Origin: Camarhynchus parvulus
Taxonomy: Eukaryota; Chordata; Aves; Passeriformes; Thraupidae
Assembly: GCF_901933205.1 (NCBI RefSeq)
Contig: NC_044573.1
Span: forward strand, 28,393,493-28,457,492
Reading direction: 5' to 3'
DNA: 64,000 nucleotides
A program made the translations under genes and the position numbers. The notes under the pieces were generated by a model. That model made no database searches and was not told the origin of the DNA. It was given only the letters and a program-made list of their open reading frames with translations. Positions 27,101 through 40,400 of this stretch are shown here, piece after piece; the stretch's first letter is position 1, and each line of letters starts with the position of its first letter.

Positions 27101-30100
27101 GTTTGTTTCCTCCGTGTTGGAAATGTCAACAAATGTCACCCAAGTTCTTTGCTTTCCTTTCTTATCTTTTGACATATTATTTGATATGTGTGTGAGAGTG
27201 TGGAGTATATTAATAAAGGATCTTTACTCTCCAGTGTATTAAAAGAGTGAGTGCAAAGCTGTACTGAAGAAAGGTTTTTTCTATTAGTTTTGCCATTAGA
27301 AAAAAATTAGTTCTCTTCAAAAGACCGACTGAGGAGAGAGATCAAAAGAAGACCTGTTAGCTTAAATTGGTCTATACTTCTTCTAGCATGGGGTTGGTCT
27401 GTATTCATTACTCTAGGATTTTCCTTGAGACAAAGTTTGAGTACTTTGTCCAGATAACTTAAATATTCCTTTTAACAATGTCACTCCCATTGATTTCCTG
27501 GGAGACTTTTCCCAGATAAGACTACTGGGTTCAAAATTTCAGAAGTCCTTAACATTCCTTCATAACTTTATAAAATTTTCAGAGATTACTTAGTTACCCA
27601 AGAGTGAGATTCCCAAAGGGTCTCAATGATACCCAAAGCCTGTAAGTGCTTTATTTTGTTTTTTTTTTAATATGTCTGCAGTTCCTAAACCACTAAGATT
27701 CTTTGAAATTGCAGCCTTTGCCTTTAATGAGACTGCTGATATTTGGGTTGAATTAGCCTTTGAAAACAGTAATTTATTATACATTATAGCACTAGGTACA
27801 TAATATAATTAGACTAGGTAGAATATGACATTTAACATTTATAAGGCACTTTTTGTGCAAGTATAATAATTTAATCAGGGCAGTGCTGAGAGGCCCCCAA
27901 AGCAATTTGGTATATAATTTGCTTATATTATGTGAATGCATTGAAAGAAACAATTTTTGGCCCAAATTGCTTTCAAATGTGTGGACAGGACAGAAAAAGA
28001 ATGAAGAGTGAAAGTCTTTGATTTCATTGCAAGGACAGAGAACTCACATGGAAAAATATTAAGAGAGTTTCCAAAGGACAAATACCAGTTTTCTGTGACA
28101 ATGCTGTGGATATAATTGCCTGTGCACGACAAGGTCATCTTTCCTTTTCATCTTCAGCTTTTTCATACATACTAAATTCTGATGATTTATATACTTCTGC
28201 AATGTGTTAAACAATTCTTTTTCATCTTTAACAGTTAGATGTTTCAACTATTTGTAGATAGTTAGTCATTGCTATATATATTTCATTTTTTGTTTTGTTT
28301 TTTATTCCAATCTGTCCTCCTAAAAAAAAAGATAAAAAAGTTATATTAAAGCATCCATGGATCCATCTGTGAAATTAATACCCTGCAAAGCATTTAAATA
28401 CTATGTATCAATGATATGCTGCCTCCTCAGGGGAATGTGCTCTGACTGCAATTTTTAGCAGCCAGGGTGCAATATGATGGCAATGTTGAAGCCCTGGGCT
28501 TGCAGTCGTGCCACCGCCAGTAATCTGCAGTCTCCTGCCTTTCTTTCCATTTCCAGACATGGAAATTTCCATGAAAATTTTACAAAAGAAAGGCTATGAA
28601 AGGCCAAATACATACCTCATCACTCCAGGATTCCTAATCAGGAGTATCCTGAAATGGAATTCTTGAAGTTGTATAATATTAAACAATTATTGTTATAAGA
28701 AGGTGAAAACCTCACAGGAAAAATAACAATTCTTGTATAGTTCTTCCATGTTTTATCAATTTGTGACAAATTTAACCAACCTATTCAAGTCCCATAGTTA
28801 AATTTAGCACTAAATTTCCTTTTGCACTACAGGAATAAAAAACTCTTTAAAATTATGTTTGACTGGGATACTCAGATGGAGAAGCTGATTTTACCTTAAT
28901 TCTGATGATCAAATTTTTCTAAACTTGGTGGAAGCAATTATTTTTTTACTAATTATTTTAAATAAATAAAGATAAACAAAGATAAACAAGGGTTAAATGC
29001 TCAAGGCTTTAACAGCACATCTGCAATTGAGGTATAACTAGGATTAAGAAGTCTGCAGTCCTTGGCTTTCTTTTTTCTCCCATGTTTACTTCATCCAACC
29101 TCTTATTTAGATCATTTCTGTGCAAAGTGATTGGACAGCAGCCTGTAAAATCAGGCCTGTTATAAAAGAATATTCTCCTCATGCCAGCTATTTCTTGCAG
29201 AAATTATAACTTCCTACAAGGAACCAATTCAAGCATAGTGGTTTGGAAATGCTAGGAAATACTGAATTAGGTGCCTGAAAGGATAAGGGACCTGTTGCAT
29301 TTTTTCCCAGCTCTTTGTGCTTTGATTAATCATTTGCTTGCATTTTGATAAGCAGCTGCACTGTGTGAGTATATTCCAACCTTGAGATGTTCATATTATT
29401 TCAGGACATTGCATCATATGCAAAGCAGTTTCCCAGCTGCTTCCTGACTCATGCTGGTAAAGGAGTAACTCACACATTTACTGGATTTTGAGGCTGGTAA
29501 AATCCTAGAAACTGAAGGCTTCTCATCAAAAGACACTTTATAAAGAGAAATTATATTTCTTTCATACTTCACCAATGCAGCAGTAGTTGTCAGGTTATGA
29601 ACAGTTTGACAGAGGGATTATTTTGGCTCTATTTGACACGGAGATACAAACTTTCTGTATTTGAGATGAAACATGCTGCAAATATTTTGGGCTTGTATGT
29701 CACTGCAGCGATGATGTACCCACTTCCACAGGTACCAATAAAACTTGCTTTGTTATCAGGTCCTCATCTACTGGGGAGCAGTAAAGCAATTCACAGGTAT
29801 TCCTACAAGCTCCACCATTGATTTATGCTGTGCCTTTCTGTTTGCAGGTTCTCCCTGTGGCTATTCTCTATCATCTTTCATTGCAGTGCCTCACCATATT
29901 CCTCAGCATGAAGATATGATACTTGAGGGAGATATTTTCATATTATCTTAGGTTCAATCTGTTTTCTGACCTTGTTAGTGTCATTTCTGTGTTCTGAGGC
30001 TCTTTGCTTGATGTTAACATGCATATTATACCTCTGGGGATGGAGCTTTTCTTTACAGGTTTGAATTCCTTAGATTGTATTCAGAGCCATATTACCTAAA

Positions 30101-31010
30101 ACACTTTTTTTCTGGAAAGACATTAAAATGCACAATTCCAGTTGATCTCTAGTCCTCACCTTTCACGAGAGAAAATTTGCCTGTTCAGGTTCATTGCTGA
30201 GCCATGCACTGAACCATCAAGCCAGGAAACACAGAAAGTCAGGACAAGCAGAGACATGGAACTGGGACCCTTCCTTTGTTTATATGTCATAACTAATCCC
30301 ATTTTATCTGTGTTCTCAGTTTCTTTCCATACAGTGATGAGCACAAATCTGCTTTCTTTCACCCACCCCATCCACCCTCTCTTTGCACCCCACTCCTCTG
30401 ACAGTCATAGGAAAAAGTGATGACTTCAGCTGCATCCACTATTTACCTAAAGCGGGGAAAAAAGAAACCAAAAGTAAAAAAAAAAGGTGATTTAAGTGGG
30501 CAATAATGAAAGTTTATTTAAGTGGATAATAATGAAAGGGGGAGTCTAGGACCTTTGCTTCCCTAAGCAAAATTCAGTTCCAATCATTCTCAGTCATTTT
30601 AACAATGAATTGATTTCTAGCAGTGAGTTTACCATAATTTATCAACCAGTGCAATCTGACCCTGTTTGTGTATGGAATATTGATCCATGATTGTTGGTGG
30701 TTCTCAGCAATGCCTGGTAACTGAGCCAGGACTACAAAGTGTGATGGATGAAGGAAATCATTAGCTTGTGTTCTGGAGTGAGGTATTTGCTATAATAAGA
30801 GCTAGTTTGACAGAATCATCTTCAGTAGAAATTAATTTCCTTATGAACAGAGTTCATTATTGTGGAACTCGCTGGTTACTTGTCTGCATTATGTTCAAAG
30901 TTACAAGAGAGGTGATGTACAATACGAGGCCAGAAGCTGTTTTGCCTCTGCACTGAGATCAAGAATGCCCTTCAGATAAGTAGCATAAAAATATACAACC
31001 TATTTACACT
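24199..31010. other. Intronic DNA, no gene seen
   Basis: No frame with a recognisable domain. A 26-bp tandem duplication (30491) is the only structured element I can support. The region is AT-rich around 25230-26100 and 27640-29000. Confidence 0.55.
30491..30538 (+). repeat. 26-bp imperfect tandem duplication
   Basis: TTTAAGTGGGCAATAATGAA at 30491 recurs with two changes at 30517 (TTTAAGTGGATAATAATGAA), period 26 bp, about 1.8 copies. It is AT-rich, has no coding context, and follows an A-rich run at about 30474-30485. Confidence 0.85.
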
Positions 31011-31745
31011 GCAGAATAGTTGAGATTGAAAGACACCTTGGGAGATCATTTAGTCCACCTGCCTGCTCAAAGCAGGGTCAGCTAGGACAGGTTGGCCAGG
31101 ACTGTGTTCAGGCAGGATTTGAACATATCCTAGGATGGGGACTCCTTGACTTCTCCGGAAAACCCATTCTGGTATTTAACTGCCTTCATGGTAAAAAAGG
31201 TATTTTCTTGTGTTGATGTGGAACTGACTGCATTTCAGTTTTGTCTATTTCCTCTTGTCCTGTCACTGAATACAACTAAGACTCTGGCTCCATCTTTATT
31301 CCCCCACATCAAGTATTTACAGGTACTGGTAAGATTCCCCCTGAGCCTTCTCAAGGCTGAACAGTCCCAGCTATCCCAGTCTTTCTTCATGATAGGGTGG
31401 CTCCAGCCCTTTAACCATCTTTGTGGCACTTCTCTGAGCTCACTCCAGTATGGCCTTGTGTCTTTTGCCCTGGGGAGGTCATGACTGGACCCACCAGTCC
31501 GGAATTGTCTCACCAGTGCCGAGTACAGGAGAAGGAACGCCTCCCTCAAGTGCTGGCAACACTCTGCCCCAAGACTGTTGTTGTTCGTTGTCACAAAGGC
31601 ACGTTTCAGATGCAGGTTCAACAAGGTGTCCACCAGGACTCCCAGATCATTTTCACAAAGCTGCTTTCCAGGTGGCTGGCCCTTCATCACCCCCATCAGG
31701 AGCTGGGGTTTTTGGTTGTACCTGCAGAGCCCTGGAGAAAATCCA
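31011..31745 (-). mobile_element. CR1 LINE fragment, 5'-truncated
   Basis: The + strand opens with AATAGTTGAGATTGAAAGAC, complement of a CR1 3' end without its octamer tail. It runs through CCTCTTGTCCTGTCACTGAA, GCCTTCTCAAGGCTGAACAG and AGCTCACTCCAGTATGG. On the minus strand the peptide contains NDLGVLVDTLLNLHLK, LLLYSALVRQ and RRLRGNL, which are decayed versions of the C-terminal part of CR1 ORF2. The upstream end is uncertain. The adjacent GC-rich block 31746-32120 may or may not belong to the same insertion. Confidence 0.88.
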
Positions 31746-32120
31746 GTTGATCTCTTTCTTGTAGTTTCTGGAGCTGTGCAGTGTGCTGACCTTGTCACAG
31801 CCACATCACGTGGTGGCACAGACCCTTTGGCAGCCTGTGGGCAAAGCCTCAGTCCCACCAAGAGCTCCCAAATGTGCAGGGATGCATTCTCCCTCAGGAG
31901 CTTGGTCCAAAGGGAGGTCTCTGATGTACAAGGGATACTTCCTCCAGGGGGATCTGGAGACTGTTCCCTGCAAATGTGTCAGCACCATTGGAGAGCCCAG
32001 GGAAGTTTCTGGTCTCACTCTAGGCACCAATTGCTGTGCCTGCTGCCTGCTGCTGCTCTGTGCTTGTGGTGCACACCAGCACAAACGTGGCTTGCAGCTG
32101 AATCAACTACGTGGATGCTG
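31746..32120. other. Unclassified GC-richer block next to CR1
   Basis: This block is clearly richer in G and C than its surroundings. It keeps overlapping frames open on both strands and directly abuts the 5' side of the minus-strand CR1. I do not recognise its sequence as a CR1 body segment, an LTR or an exon. It may be a diverged 5' part of the same CR1 or a separate old insertion. Confidence 0.4.
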
Positions 32121-32234
32121 ACAGGTATTTAGCACTTCCTATTGTGCTGTCTTTTTTCTAGGTCCCAATGTGTTACTAAATCCTTAAATATAACATTATG
32201 TTTTGACTCCCAGTACTGTCTACTGGGCAACATA

Positions 32235-32350
32235 ATTTGCCCCTTCAGTTACTGATGAAAATAAAGCACAGAGTGGGATAACACCTGAACAGAAATTACA
32301 GACTAAATTACCAGGAAAGGAGATCAAGCATCCTAACCCTTATCTCAGTG
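32235..32350 (-). repeat. Possible MIR-like relic
   Basis: TGATGAAAATAAAGCACAGA and the following AGTGGGATAA resemble the reverse complement of the MIR core (GAGGAAACTGAGGCACAGAGAGGTTAA). A weaker match to the accompanying element body follows at ACCAGGAAAGGAGATCAAGC. The match is weak and boundaries are approximate. Confidence 0.33.
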
Positions 32351-35300
32351 GCTGCATTACATTTTACTTTTATTTGCTGTGGATTAGTAACTCTTTGCTG
32401 TTACCAAGGAAATGAGAGACTCCTGGGCATCTGGCACACCCACAGTTCACTCTTACCATTGATGAATAGGAAAGGAAGCATGAGTATACTCCAGTGCATG
32501 TCAGAGATCCAAGAAAAAACAAGCTATTGAAAAAAGATAAAGTAAACAAGATTATCTGAATGAAATCAAGAAATACTTTCAGAGGTGGTTAAACTGTTGT
32601 GTTTGTTTAGAGCTCTTCAGCAAAATCGAAGATTTGATGCTTTTTTGAGCAAAGAAGCATCTAACACTCTCTGCTATCCTGGAAATGACACCCTGCAGAG
32701 GGCCTTCCACAGATGTTGTCTTCATCATTCTTATTTTTATTGTCAGGAGGTACCACTGAGTACCTCTGTGTAAGAAGAACTGAGATGTCCTTGTAATACA
32801 GTCCCAGTACATTGGAAAGGGGTATTTTGCCATTTTTTAGTGGCTTTTTCAAGGAGTTTGTGACTCAGAGGTCCATGTCTTGAAATCCTTACTCATATTT
32901 CACTTGGGCAAACCTCCCACAGGTTATAAAAATGGAGACTTTGGAATCTAGTTCAGAAAGAGGAGGGATCAGTCTCCAGAATTCAGACATACAATATGCC
33001 TTCCATGAGTCAACAGGCATAAAGCAGCATGAGTGGGAAAATTCCGAGCAGAAGGTAATTCCTGCAGGATGGACACTTCCTTCCCATTCTAAGCAGTTGT
33101 TACAAGGATGTGCATGTGTTTTCAGACCTTGCTGTGAGCAAACTCAGAAGTGAGAAAATAAGTTGAGTGTGTGTTGGACAGATAAATTTCATCTGGGAAA
33201 GCAGCACCCAAATGGGTGTTATAAAATATTTCTGAGACTGAAAGGTGCTACTCTGTGAGTTGCTTGGTTGAGGTAAGAGGTGTGCTCCTTAGGTCATTTA
33301 AACATATGTTGGAAGACCACTGTGGACTGTGATAATCCAAGATTTAATTTTTATTTGTCCCTGAATTATTATTATCTGATTATTTTAATCTCTTCTTTTA
33401 TATGAACATCCATCTCCTGAGAAGAATTTCTGCATTTTCTCACACCTCGTGATTATATGTATACAAGCAGCATAAGGGAGAAGATGGAGATTTTCTCCTA
33501 TATTTAAACTGAAAAACTCATTCAAAACAAAAATTTTCCATCGACACGACAAGCAACATCTCATGATGATCATGGTGAGGAGCAAGAGACTGTCAAGATG
33601 ACTCTGAATTTCAGCACCTCTTACTTTAAAGGCCAGCACCTCAATCCAGGAGGCCAGCACCTTTTCTCTCACAGTAGCAGATATGCCATCCCAGTCTGAG
33701 CTTCCTGCTTTGGGGAAGGAGCACTGTGGGCCTGGAGAAGCTCTGGTTTTATCCAGAGGCTCAGCTTCCCTGACACTTCTCAGTCAGCTCAAGTGTAACC
33801 TTTGTGCTGATCTTGTTCAGGCTGGTAGTTTTTGGCAGCAAGCAAGGGTAACGTGTTCATGCTGGTCTCCTTAGATGTGACATCATCCTTGGCTACAACT
33901 GGCCAAAGTGGATTGAGGCATTTGTAGATCCTGTCAAGCACAGAGCTGCATTTAATTAGCTCAGTCTAATGCAGGAGACCTTTGCCACTCCTCGTGCCTG
34001 CTGGACGTGCAGCTTAGTGGCTCAGTGCCCTTACTGTGCTCTGCACCCTTCACTAGGGTCTCCTCTGACTGCAGACCCTGTGGAAGCAATGAACAGCAGC
34101 AATCATCACTTTTCCCCACTTCTCCTGGCTGAAACAGTGCAGTTTTCCCTCCCTGGAAGGGAAGCTGTATTTCAGTATTCCATAACATTTTTTGCTACTG
34201 ATAGGAAGATTTTACTGCTCTGCTGAAGGAAGCAGATGCTTGTTTGCTGAAATAGGGGAGATTTTCATGTATGTCAGACTGGTATTTTATAGACAGAGTT
34301 AGCTTCCAGATACTCTGGGTACCATCAAGACAGTGTGTTTTGCTTTGTAATTGTTCTACAGGACTCTTATTCTTTCTGGAAAACATTGATTTGACTTTCC
34401 ACCTCAAAGCTTGAACCATCTTTCTGATTATTTCCCAAACAGTAGATGATAGGTGGAGGATTTAAGAAGGGAAACTACTAATGCTGGATGTTGTTTCCAT
34501 AATAGCCCAACAGAAAATAAATATGTAACCTTTGGGATGTGTTGCAATTTACTGAAAAATGCGATCTATTCTTGGAGTACTCATATGAACAGTGAAGAAA
34601 GTGCATCTGCTGTAGTATGAGAATACCTCTAATTATTTTCCCTTGATTTTGTGTTAATGCATCTAGACCTAAGGGCAGGCAAGAGTGTGTTGTATCTACT
34701 ACAAATAAATCAGTGCAATTAACTGCTGATATATGCGAACTGACCTTAAGTGCTAATACATGTCTGTTTCTAATATCAGGAATCTAGCTTAGAACAGGCA
34801 GTAAAGGGATCTGGCCTTGGATCAATGAAGGAAATTTCTTGAACAAATTGGGACCAGAGAGGTCAGTCTTCTGAAAAACATAATTAAATTGGGACTGAAC
34901 TGGAAGCCTCACACATCAAAGAACTGCAGTGATCAAATGATTAGGGAATGAAGGGGGGTTGGGATGCATCAGAAAGCAAGAAAGAAACAGGAAAGAGTGT
35001 GTAAGACAGCAGCTTCAGAGATGATATTTGAGAAGCAGAAACAGTTTAGAGGCACAAAAAAGGAAAACTAGTCAAAGACAGACTAAGTAAAAAAAACCAA
35101 AATGTGTGAAACAAATACCAGGATATGCTGGTACACACTAGAAAGTAAAGAGTACATAAGGAAATGAGAAATAAAGCATGCAGAAAGGCAGTATTAGAAA
35201 TGCAACAAGAAAATCCTTGGGTAATGGAGCCTGTTGTTGGCAATATAAATTTTAATGCAGCATATAGCAGCTGGCTGCTCTTATCTGATAAGACTCATTC

Positions 35301-35611
35301 TGAGCATAGTTGGTGAGCAGAAACTGCAAAGTGAAGCAGAATATATATTTGAAATATTGGGGTCTTATATATTTTATTTTATCGCATGTTTTCCCTTCAT
35401 TTTAATTTTAAGAGACTTGTTCTTTTTTTGCTGACTTAGTGCCAGTGAAAGGTGCTGCACAGAGAGCTCTGGGGATTGAAGACTTTTGTTTCCTCATAAA
35501 TAAACATAGTAAGTGTAGTACAAAATCAGCTTTCCTCATCTTGCTTTCCAATCACCTTCCCCCAGACTTACCTGAAAGACTTTCCGCCTTTCCTGGAACA
35601 AGGTCTCTGCA
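32351..35611. other. Intronic DNA, no gene seen
   Basis: Frames are 95 codons or fewer, without family motifs. 33600-34190 is somewhat richer in G and C. No splice-bounded exon recognised. Confidence 0.55.
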
Positions 35612-36283
35612 GACCAGATGGAGTTTGATGAGCAGCTCAACATGAGCTGGCACTGTGCAGCACGGAAAGCCAACCATATCCTGGGCTGCATCCAAAACAG
35701 CATGGTCAGCGGGGCCAGGAAAGTTTTTTACCCCTTTCCTTTGTTCTTGTGAGACAACTCCTGGAGTACTGCATACAGTTCTGTGCCCCCAGCAGAGGAA
35801 GAATGTAGAACGATTGCAGCAAGTGCAGAGGAGGGCCACGAAGTGGTTAAAAGCACTGGAGCACCTCCCTGATGAAGAGAGGCTGAGAGAGTAGGGTCTG
35901 TTCAGCCTGGAGAGGAAAGCGTAGAACTGAGACCTCACAGGAACCTTCCAGTATCTAAAGGGGGCCTATAGGGAAGCCAGAGAGGGACTCTTCCTCGGGA
36001 AGTGTAGTAACAGGACAAGGAAGAATGGATTCAAGCTGAAATATAGTAGATTTAGATTGGATGTTAGGAAAAAGTCCTTTCCTGTGAGGGTGGTGAGATA
36101 CTGGAACAGGTTGTCCAGGGATGTTGTGGATGCCCCATCCCAGGAGATGTTCAACACCAGGTTTGTTGGTGGTTTGAGCAACCTGGTCTAGTGAAAGGTG
36201 TCCCTGAAGCGGGGGGACTGGGGCTAGAACGAGATGATGTTTAAAGTTCCTTTGCTGCCCAAAGCATTCTATGATTCAATCAA
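35612..36283 (+). mobile_element. CR1 LINE fragment, left arm of a tail-to-tail pair
   Basis: Typical CR1 sense sequence: AAGCCAACCATATCCTGGGC, TGGAGTACTGCATACAGTTC, GTGCAGAGGAGGGCCACGAA, GATTGGATGTTAGGAAAAAG and a 3' end CAAAGCATTCTATGATTCAA. About 670 bp, 5'-truncated in the C-terminal part of ORF2. The frame at 35655-35894 is a remnant of the CR1 ORF2 C-terminus (QRRATKWLKALEHL) that ends at an in-frame TAG. The 3' end is only about 10 bp from the 3' end of the next, oppositely oriented CR1. Confidence 0.94.
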
Positions 36284-36292
36284 ACAGCACAC

Positions 36293-36718
36293 TTATGGAA
36301 TCATAAGTTTTTAGATTGGAAAAGGGCTTTAAGATCACTGAGTCCAACCACTAAACCATATCTTTAAGTGACATATCTACATGTCTTTTAAATACCTTCA
36401 GGGATGGTGCCTTAACCACTTCCCTGGGCAAAAAGTTCTAGTGCTTGATAAACCTTTTGGTGAAGAGATTTTTTTACATTTAATATAAATCTGTTCCAGT
36501 ACAACTGGAGGCCATTTCATTGTGTTCTGCTGCTTGATACCTGAGAGATGAGATCAACTCCCACCTGCCTACAACTCCAACCTCCTTTTAGGTAGTTGTA
36601 GAGAACAATGAGGCTACCCCTGAGCCTCCTTTTTTCCAGGTGAAACAACTCCATTTCTCTCAGCCACTCCTCATAAGATTTGTGCTCCAAACCCTTCACC
36701 AGCTCTATTGCCTTTTGG
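36293..36718 (-). mobile_element. CR1 LINE fragment, right arm of a tail-to-tail pair
   Basis: The + strand begins TATGGAATCATAAGTTTTTA and then AGTCCAACCACTAAACCATA, complement of a CR1 3' end. It continues CTACATGTCTTTTAAATACC, GAGGCCATTTCATTGTGTTC and CAGCCACTCCTCATAAGATT. The minus-strand frame 36517-36699 ([20 protein letters not shown]) is a decayed CR1 ORF2 C-terminus. Its diagnostic positions resemble the copy at 23264 more than its neighbour, so the two arms probably come from different CR1 subfamilies and insertion times. Confidence 0.93.
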
Positions 36719-37244
36719 AAAGGGAAAAAGCCTTCAGTCTCATTAGCATGACTGAAGTATCATGATGTACTTATACTGTTGTTATTTATAAAGTAATAGA
36801 TTAGAGATGTTTTTTATTTCCTTTCTGTTTGCTTTCCTGGTGCTGTTTCCTGGTGTACTCATTTGTACTAGTCAAGGTTTCTTCGCAGTCAGGAAATTTT
36901 GAAACCTACTCCTCTATATATGAGCTTCCTACTGGTGACAGGTGAGCCTCTGAGCTGTGGTTAAGCCATTGGAGAAAGAGAATGTGAGATGTCAAGAAAG
37001 GAGGCAAAATGTCTTTCAGGGGCTTCTGTTCTGCAGGCACTCAGCAGATCAAATGGGGCACTGGGGACAAAGTGACTCCAGCCACCCACTGCCTCTGCCT
37101 TCTGCTGACTGCCTCTCTTGGGGTGATGAAGAACCAATGACTGAGCTAGAGAAAACACTGCACAAGGTGTCTCTTATCCACAATCTCCCTTCCTGTGCTA
37201 TGACAACAGACTACCCCATAAACTGTTCTTACATGCACACACAG

Positions 37245-37440
37245 TTTCCAGATACTTTGCAAACAACTGATTAGCAGAAGTCAGTACTTATAATTATCTT
37301 ACAGAGGAGAAAGAGAGGTTAATTGAAACTCATCCAAGGTTACATACATAGCAAGACATGATGAAGTAATCCAGGAGTTAATGTTAATGTTAAAGCCAGA
37401 TTTCTTCCCCAGAGACAAAAGCACTGCATCTATCCTTTCA
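37245..37440 (-). repeat. MIR-like ancient SINE relic
   Basis: AATTATCTTACAGAGGAGAA, AAGAGAGGTTAATTGAAACT and CATCCAAGGTTACATACATA follow the complement of the MIR core (TTTACAGATGAGGAAACTGAGGCACAGAGAGGTTAAGTGACTTGCCCAAGGTCACACAG). The preceding CAGATACTTTGCAAACAACT fits the amniote MIR tail. It is highly diverged, with approximate ends. Confidence 0.6.
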
Positions 37441-40400
37441 ATGTAATTATGTAAACACTGTCCATGACACTAGATTTGTGTTAAAAAATTGTGCAGCGAT
37501 ATGCCTTACATATGGAAACATCACTGCAGAAAGAGAAGGTATAAGAGTCGGGTTTTCTGTGAGGAACTTGGTGAATTATTTTGGGCAGGACATTTGAGGC
37601 AGATTGTGCCTCTTCTTACTCATGTGTTAAAACTAGATAGAAGTTGTCTCTTTTTTAAAGTGCATTAAAATTCTGGTGTGAAAGTACTGGTATTGCTACC
37701 AAAAGTCCTCCTTTCTTTTTCCCATCCATTTACAGCTCTTTGGAAATAGGTATCTCCGTAACCAGGTGCAACAAATTCTACAGTTTAGAAAAGCTGCTCT
37801 TATGATGGTAGAAGTAATGAGAATTTAAAGTTCTCCAGAGAAACAGTAAATTATCCTTCTGTATGTGAATCAAAACCGGAGAAGTGCTAGAAAGAGAAAT
37901 TTAATGGACAGACCTAGTCCTATCCAAAGTGAAAAGCAAGTACAGTAGAAAGTTTACCAGGCTGCTGAAAGAGCCCGGAGACTGTGGAGGCCATGTATTG
38001 TATCATTCAATGGCATAGCAGGGTTCTCACGTTTCCTTCTCAGAACTCTGCTAATTTCTCACTGACCCATGAGCAAAATGCAGAGACAATACACTGGGCT
38101 TGTATTCGCTGTAACAGGGGACCTCTGCCACCAAATGCCTATGCTAACATCCTTAGGAATCCTGGGGCATTCAGCAAAAGTGATTGTTTTGTGTTTTGGT
38201 TTTTTTTCAAATGTGGACTTCAAATCTGCCTTGCTTATGTTTCAAAGGATTTTCAGATTTTTGTATACCACTTTGTGTCTCCAATTAAATTTATGAGAAA
38301 AAAATCAGAAAAAAGATCTTTTCATTTTAGTGTGCCTTGGATTTCCTACCAGTGTCTCTCTGCATGTAGGTTATACATGAAAGAAAAACTGCAGAACGCA
38401 CTCAAAACAAAGAATACTTCCTCTGGAATATTGGACAGACTTTGTCTCTAGAGCTGAATGTAGGGTCAATTAAAAAAAAAAAAAGCAACAATCCCAGATA
38501 AAAAAGAGAATCCCAATTCTAATTATCCTGCTCTTCCTTTGATGTGGAAGGAAATAAGAATGCAGAAAGACTTTTATGAGAACTAAAGTAAGCTCAGGAT
38601 AAAGAGTTACCTGAGGATTTTCTGTTATGGCTCAGAGCCAAGGGATTTTGGATTCAGACCATGAGAAGAGGCCTTCAGTTGTATTTGCGGAAAGCAGAAG
38701 GGTCTGTTGATGGACATTTATGTTTCTTGCCACAGGCAGTTCTCTGAGAGAGCTGCTCCTTAGCACCTTTGCAGCTTCTGTGTGTGTTCAAAATGAGTAA
38801 GAAACAGAGTAACTGGTAGCTTCTCTACTTTGCTGATAAAGCAAAATGTAGGATTGCTGTTAAGAACAAGATAAATAAATGAACTGAATGGCTAAAAACA
38901 GCAGAGAGGCCCAGATTAGCTGACTCACGAGCTTGTAGATGAAATCTGATAGAGACTGGCACACAACATTAAAATAGGATAAATGTCGATGGCCATTAAA
39001 TGAACAATCAAAAATGAATGGACCTTCAAATGGTCTGTGGGAGAAAAAAACCACACCAGCCCAAGCCACTTATAATTAGTGGTGTTGAAAACACTGTCCC
39101 TCTTCTCCTGTGTATCCATCATGGGAAATCACCATCCTGCACAGATGTACAGTGACTGCACTGGAAAGCTCTAGGAAACTGCCCAGAGTGACCTGTTACT
39201 AATGAGACACACCTAAGTGTGCCTGTTTACCAAACACACATACTTGGATTTTCTAAATGGCCTCTTTGTCTTCAGTTTGTTTTTGTATGCTTACAAGTAA
39301 TTGCCTACACATTTAAATTTTGTGCATTACCAAAAATCATCCAGGTAGCTAAGCACTGTTTTGTGCCCACAAATCAGGCAGCTAAAGCCTGTGCTTTCCA
39401 GTCAGTGAAGGTAGAATGATACAAGTACAACTGTTTTCACAGGTAAAATCACACTAGACAACAAAATCTGGCTATGATTATTAAGGTTATTATGTGCCAT
39501 TCACAAGTTCTGGATAGAGCTATATACTTTTTTTTCTATTTTGTCAGAGGTTTTGCCCACTGGCAGGTATCAGCCCATGTGACAAAACTTGTTTGTAAGA
39601 TTATTCATGTTTCATGAGACCACTTTAATATGAAGCATTCAGAATATTTGTTCCTAGTGTTTCTGAAATGAAATGTTTTAATTTGGAAACCATGTGTTTC
39701 ACGTGCATATTTTTCTAAAGTACAATATTTAATGAATGAGTAAATCAAGCATGCCTACTGGATTTATGCTACAGGACGGAATTAATTTAGTTACTACAAT
39801 CAGCACTCAGCAATTAAAAATTGAGCAGTAAGCTTCAAGGCAGATACAAATGAGACTGACCTTGGCATTGCAGGTTGGCATCATTCTAGAGTAAAAATTT
39901 CCATCTTCTGCAGCACAAGAAATTTAGGCTAATTGCCAAGAGGAATTTTAGGCACACATTTCTTTTGCTCTGCTCTCTGTGTGTGCATGAAGGCTTTTTA
40001 TTGTCAGCTTCAAGTGGCATGATGCCAGATCAGACCAGGTCTAGAGATTAGTCATGAGGAAATAGTGGCACCTGTACCCTTTGGATGGAAACTAGAAGCA
40101 AGTCCGGTTTCCAAAGCATGTGTGTCCCTAACTGACCAAGTCCTGTAATCATAGCATGACTGTGGAACAAGTTCACTGCTTATCAGACAATGGAGAACCT
40201 GCACAACTCAGACCATCTTAACAGCAGAGTGGACTGTTGTCTAAAAAGGCTGAACTTGGGATAAAGCCTTTTCAGTAGGCAAAATGTTAATAATGTTGAT
40301 AATGTATGTCTTCCACACGGATACTCTGATTCCAAACATGAGGTGGGCACAACGATGCATAACTTCCTCCACAGAAGTCTAACAAAGCTAACCAAGTGTC

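Noticed and set aside
31235..31861. 208-codon minus-strand frame as a host gene
   Set aside because: It contains decayed CR1 ORF2 C-terminal motifs (NDLGVLVD, LLYSALVRQ, RRLRGNL); it is a transposon relic.
37984..38451. 155-codon + strand frame
   Set aside because: No domain, no homology I recognise, AT-driven composition, no splice or promoter context; length is plausible by chance in 64 kb.
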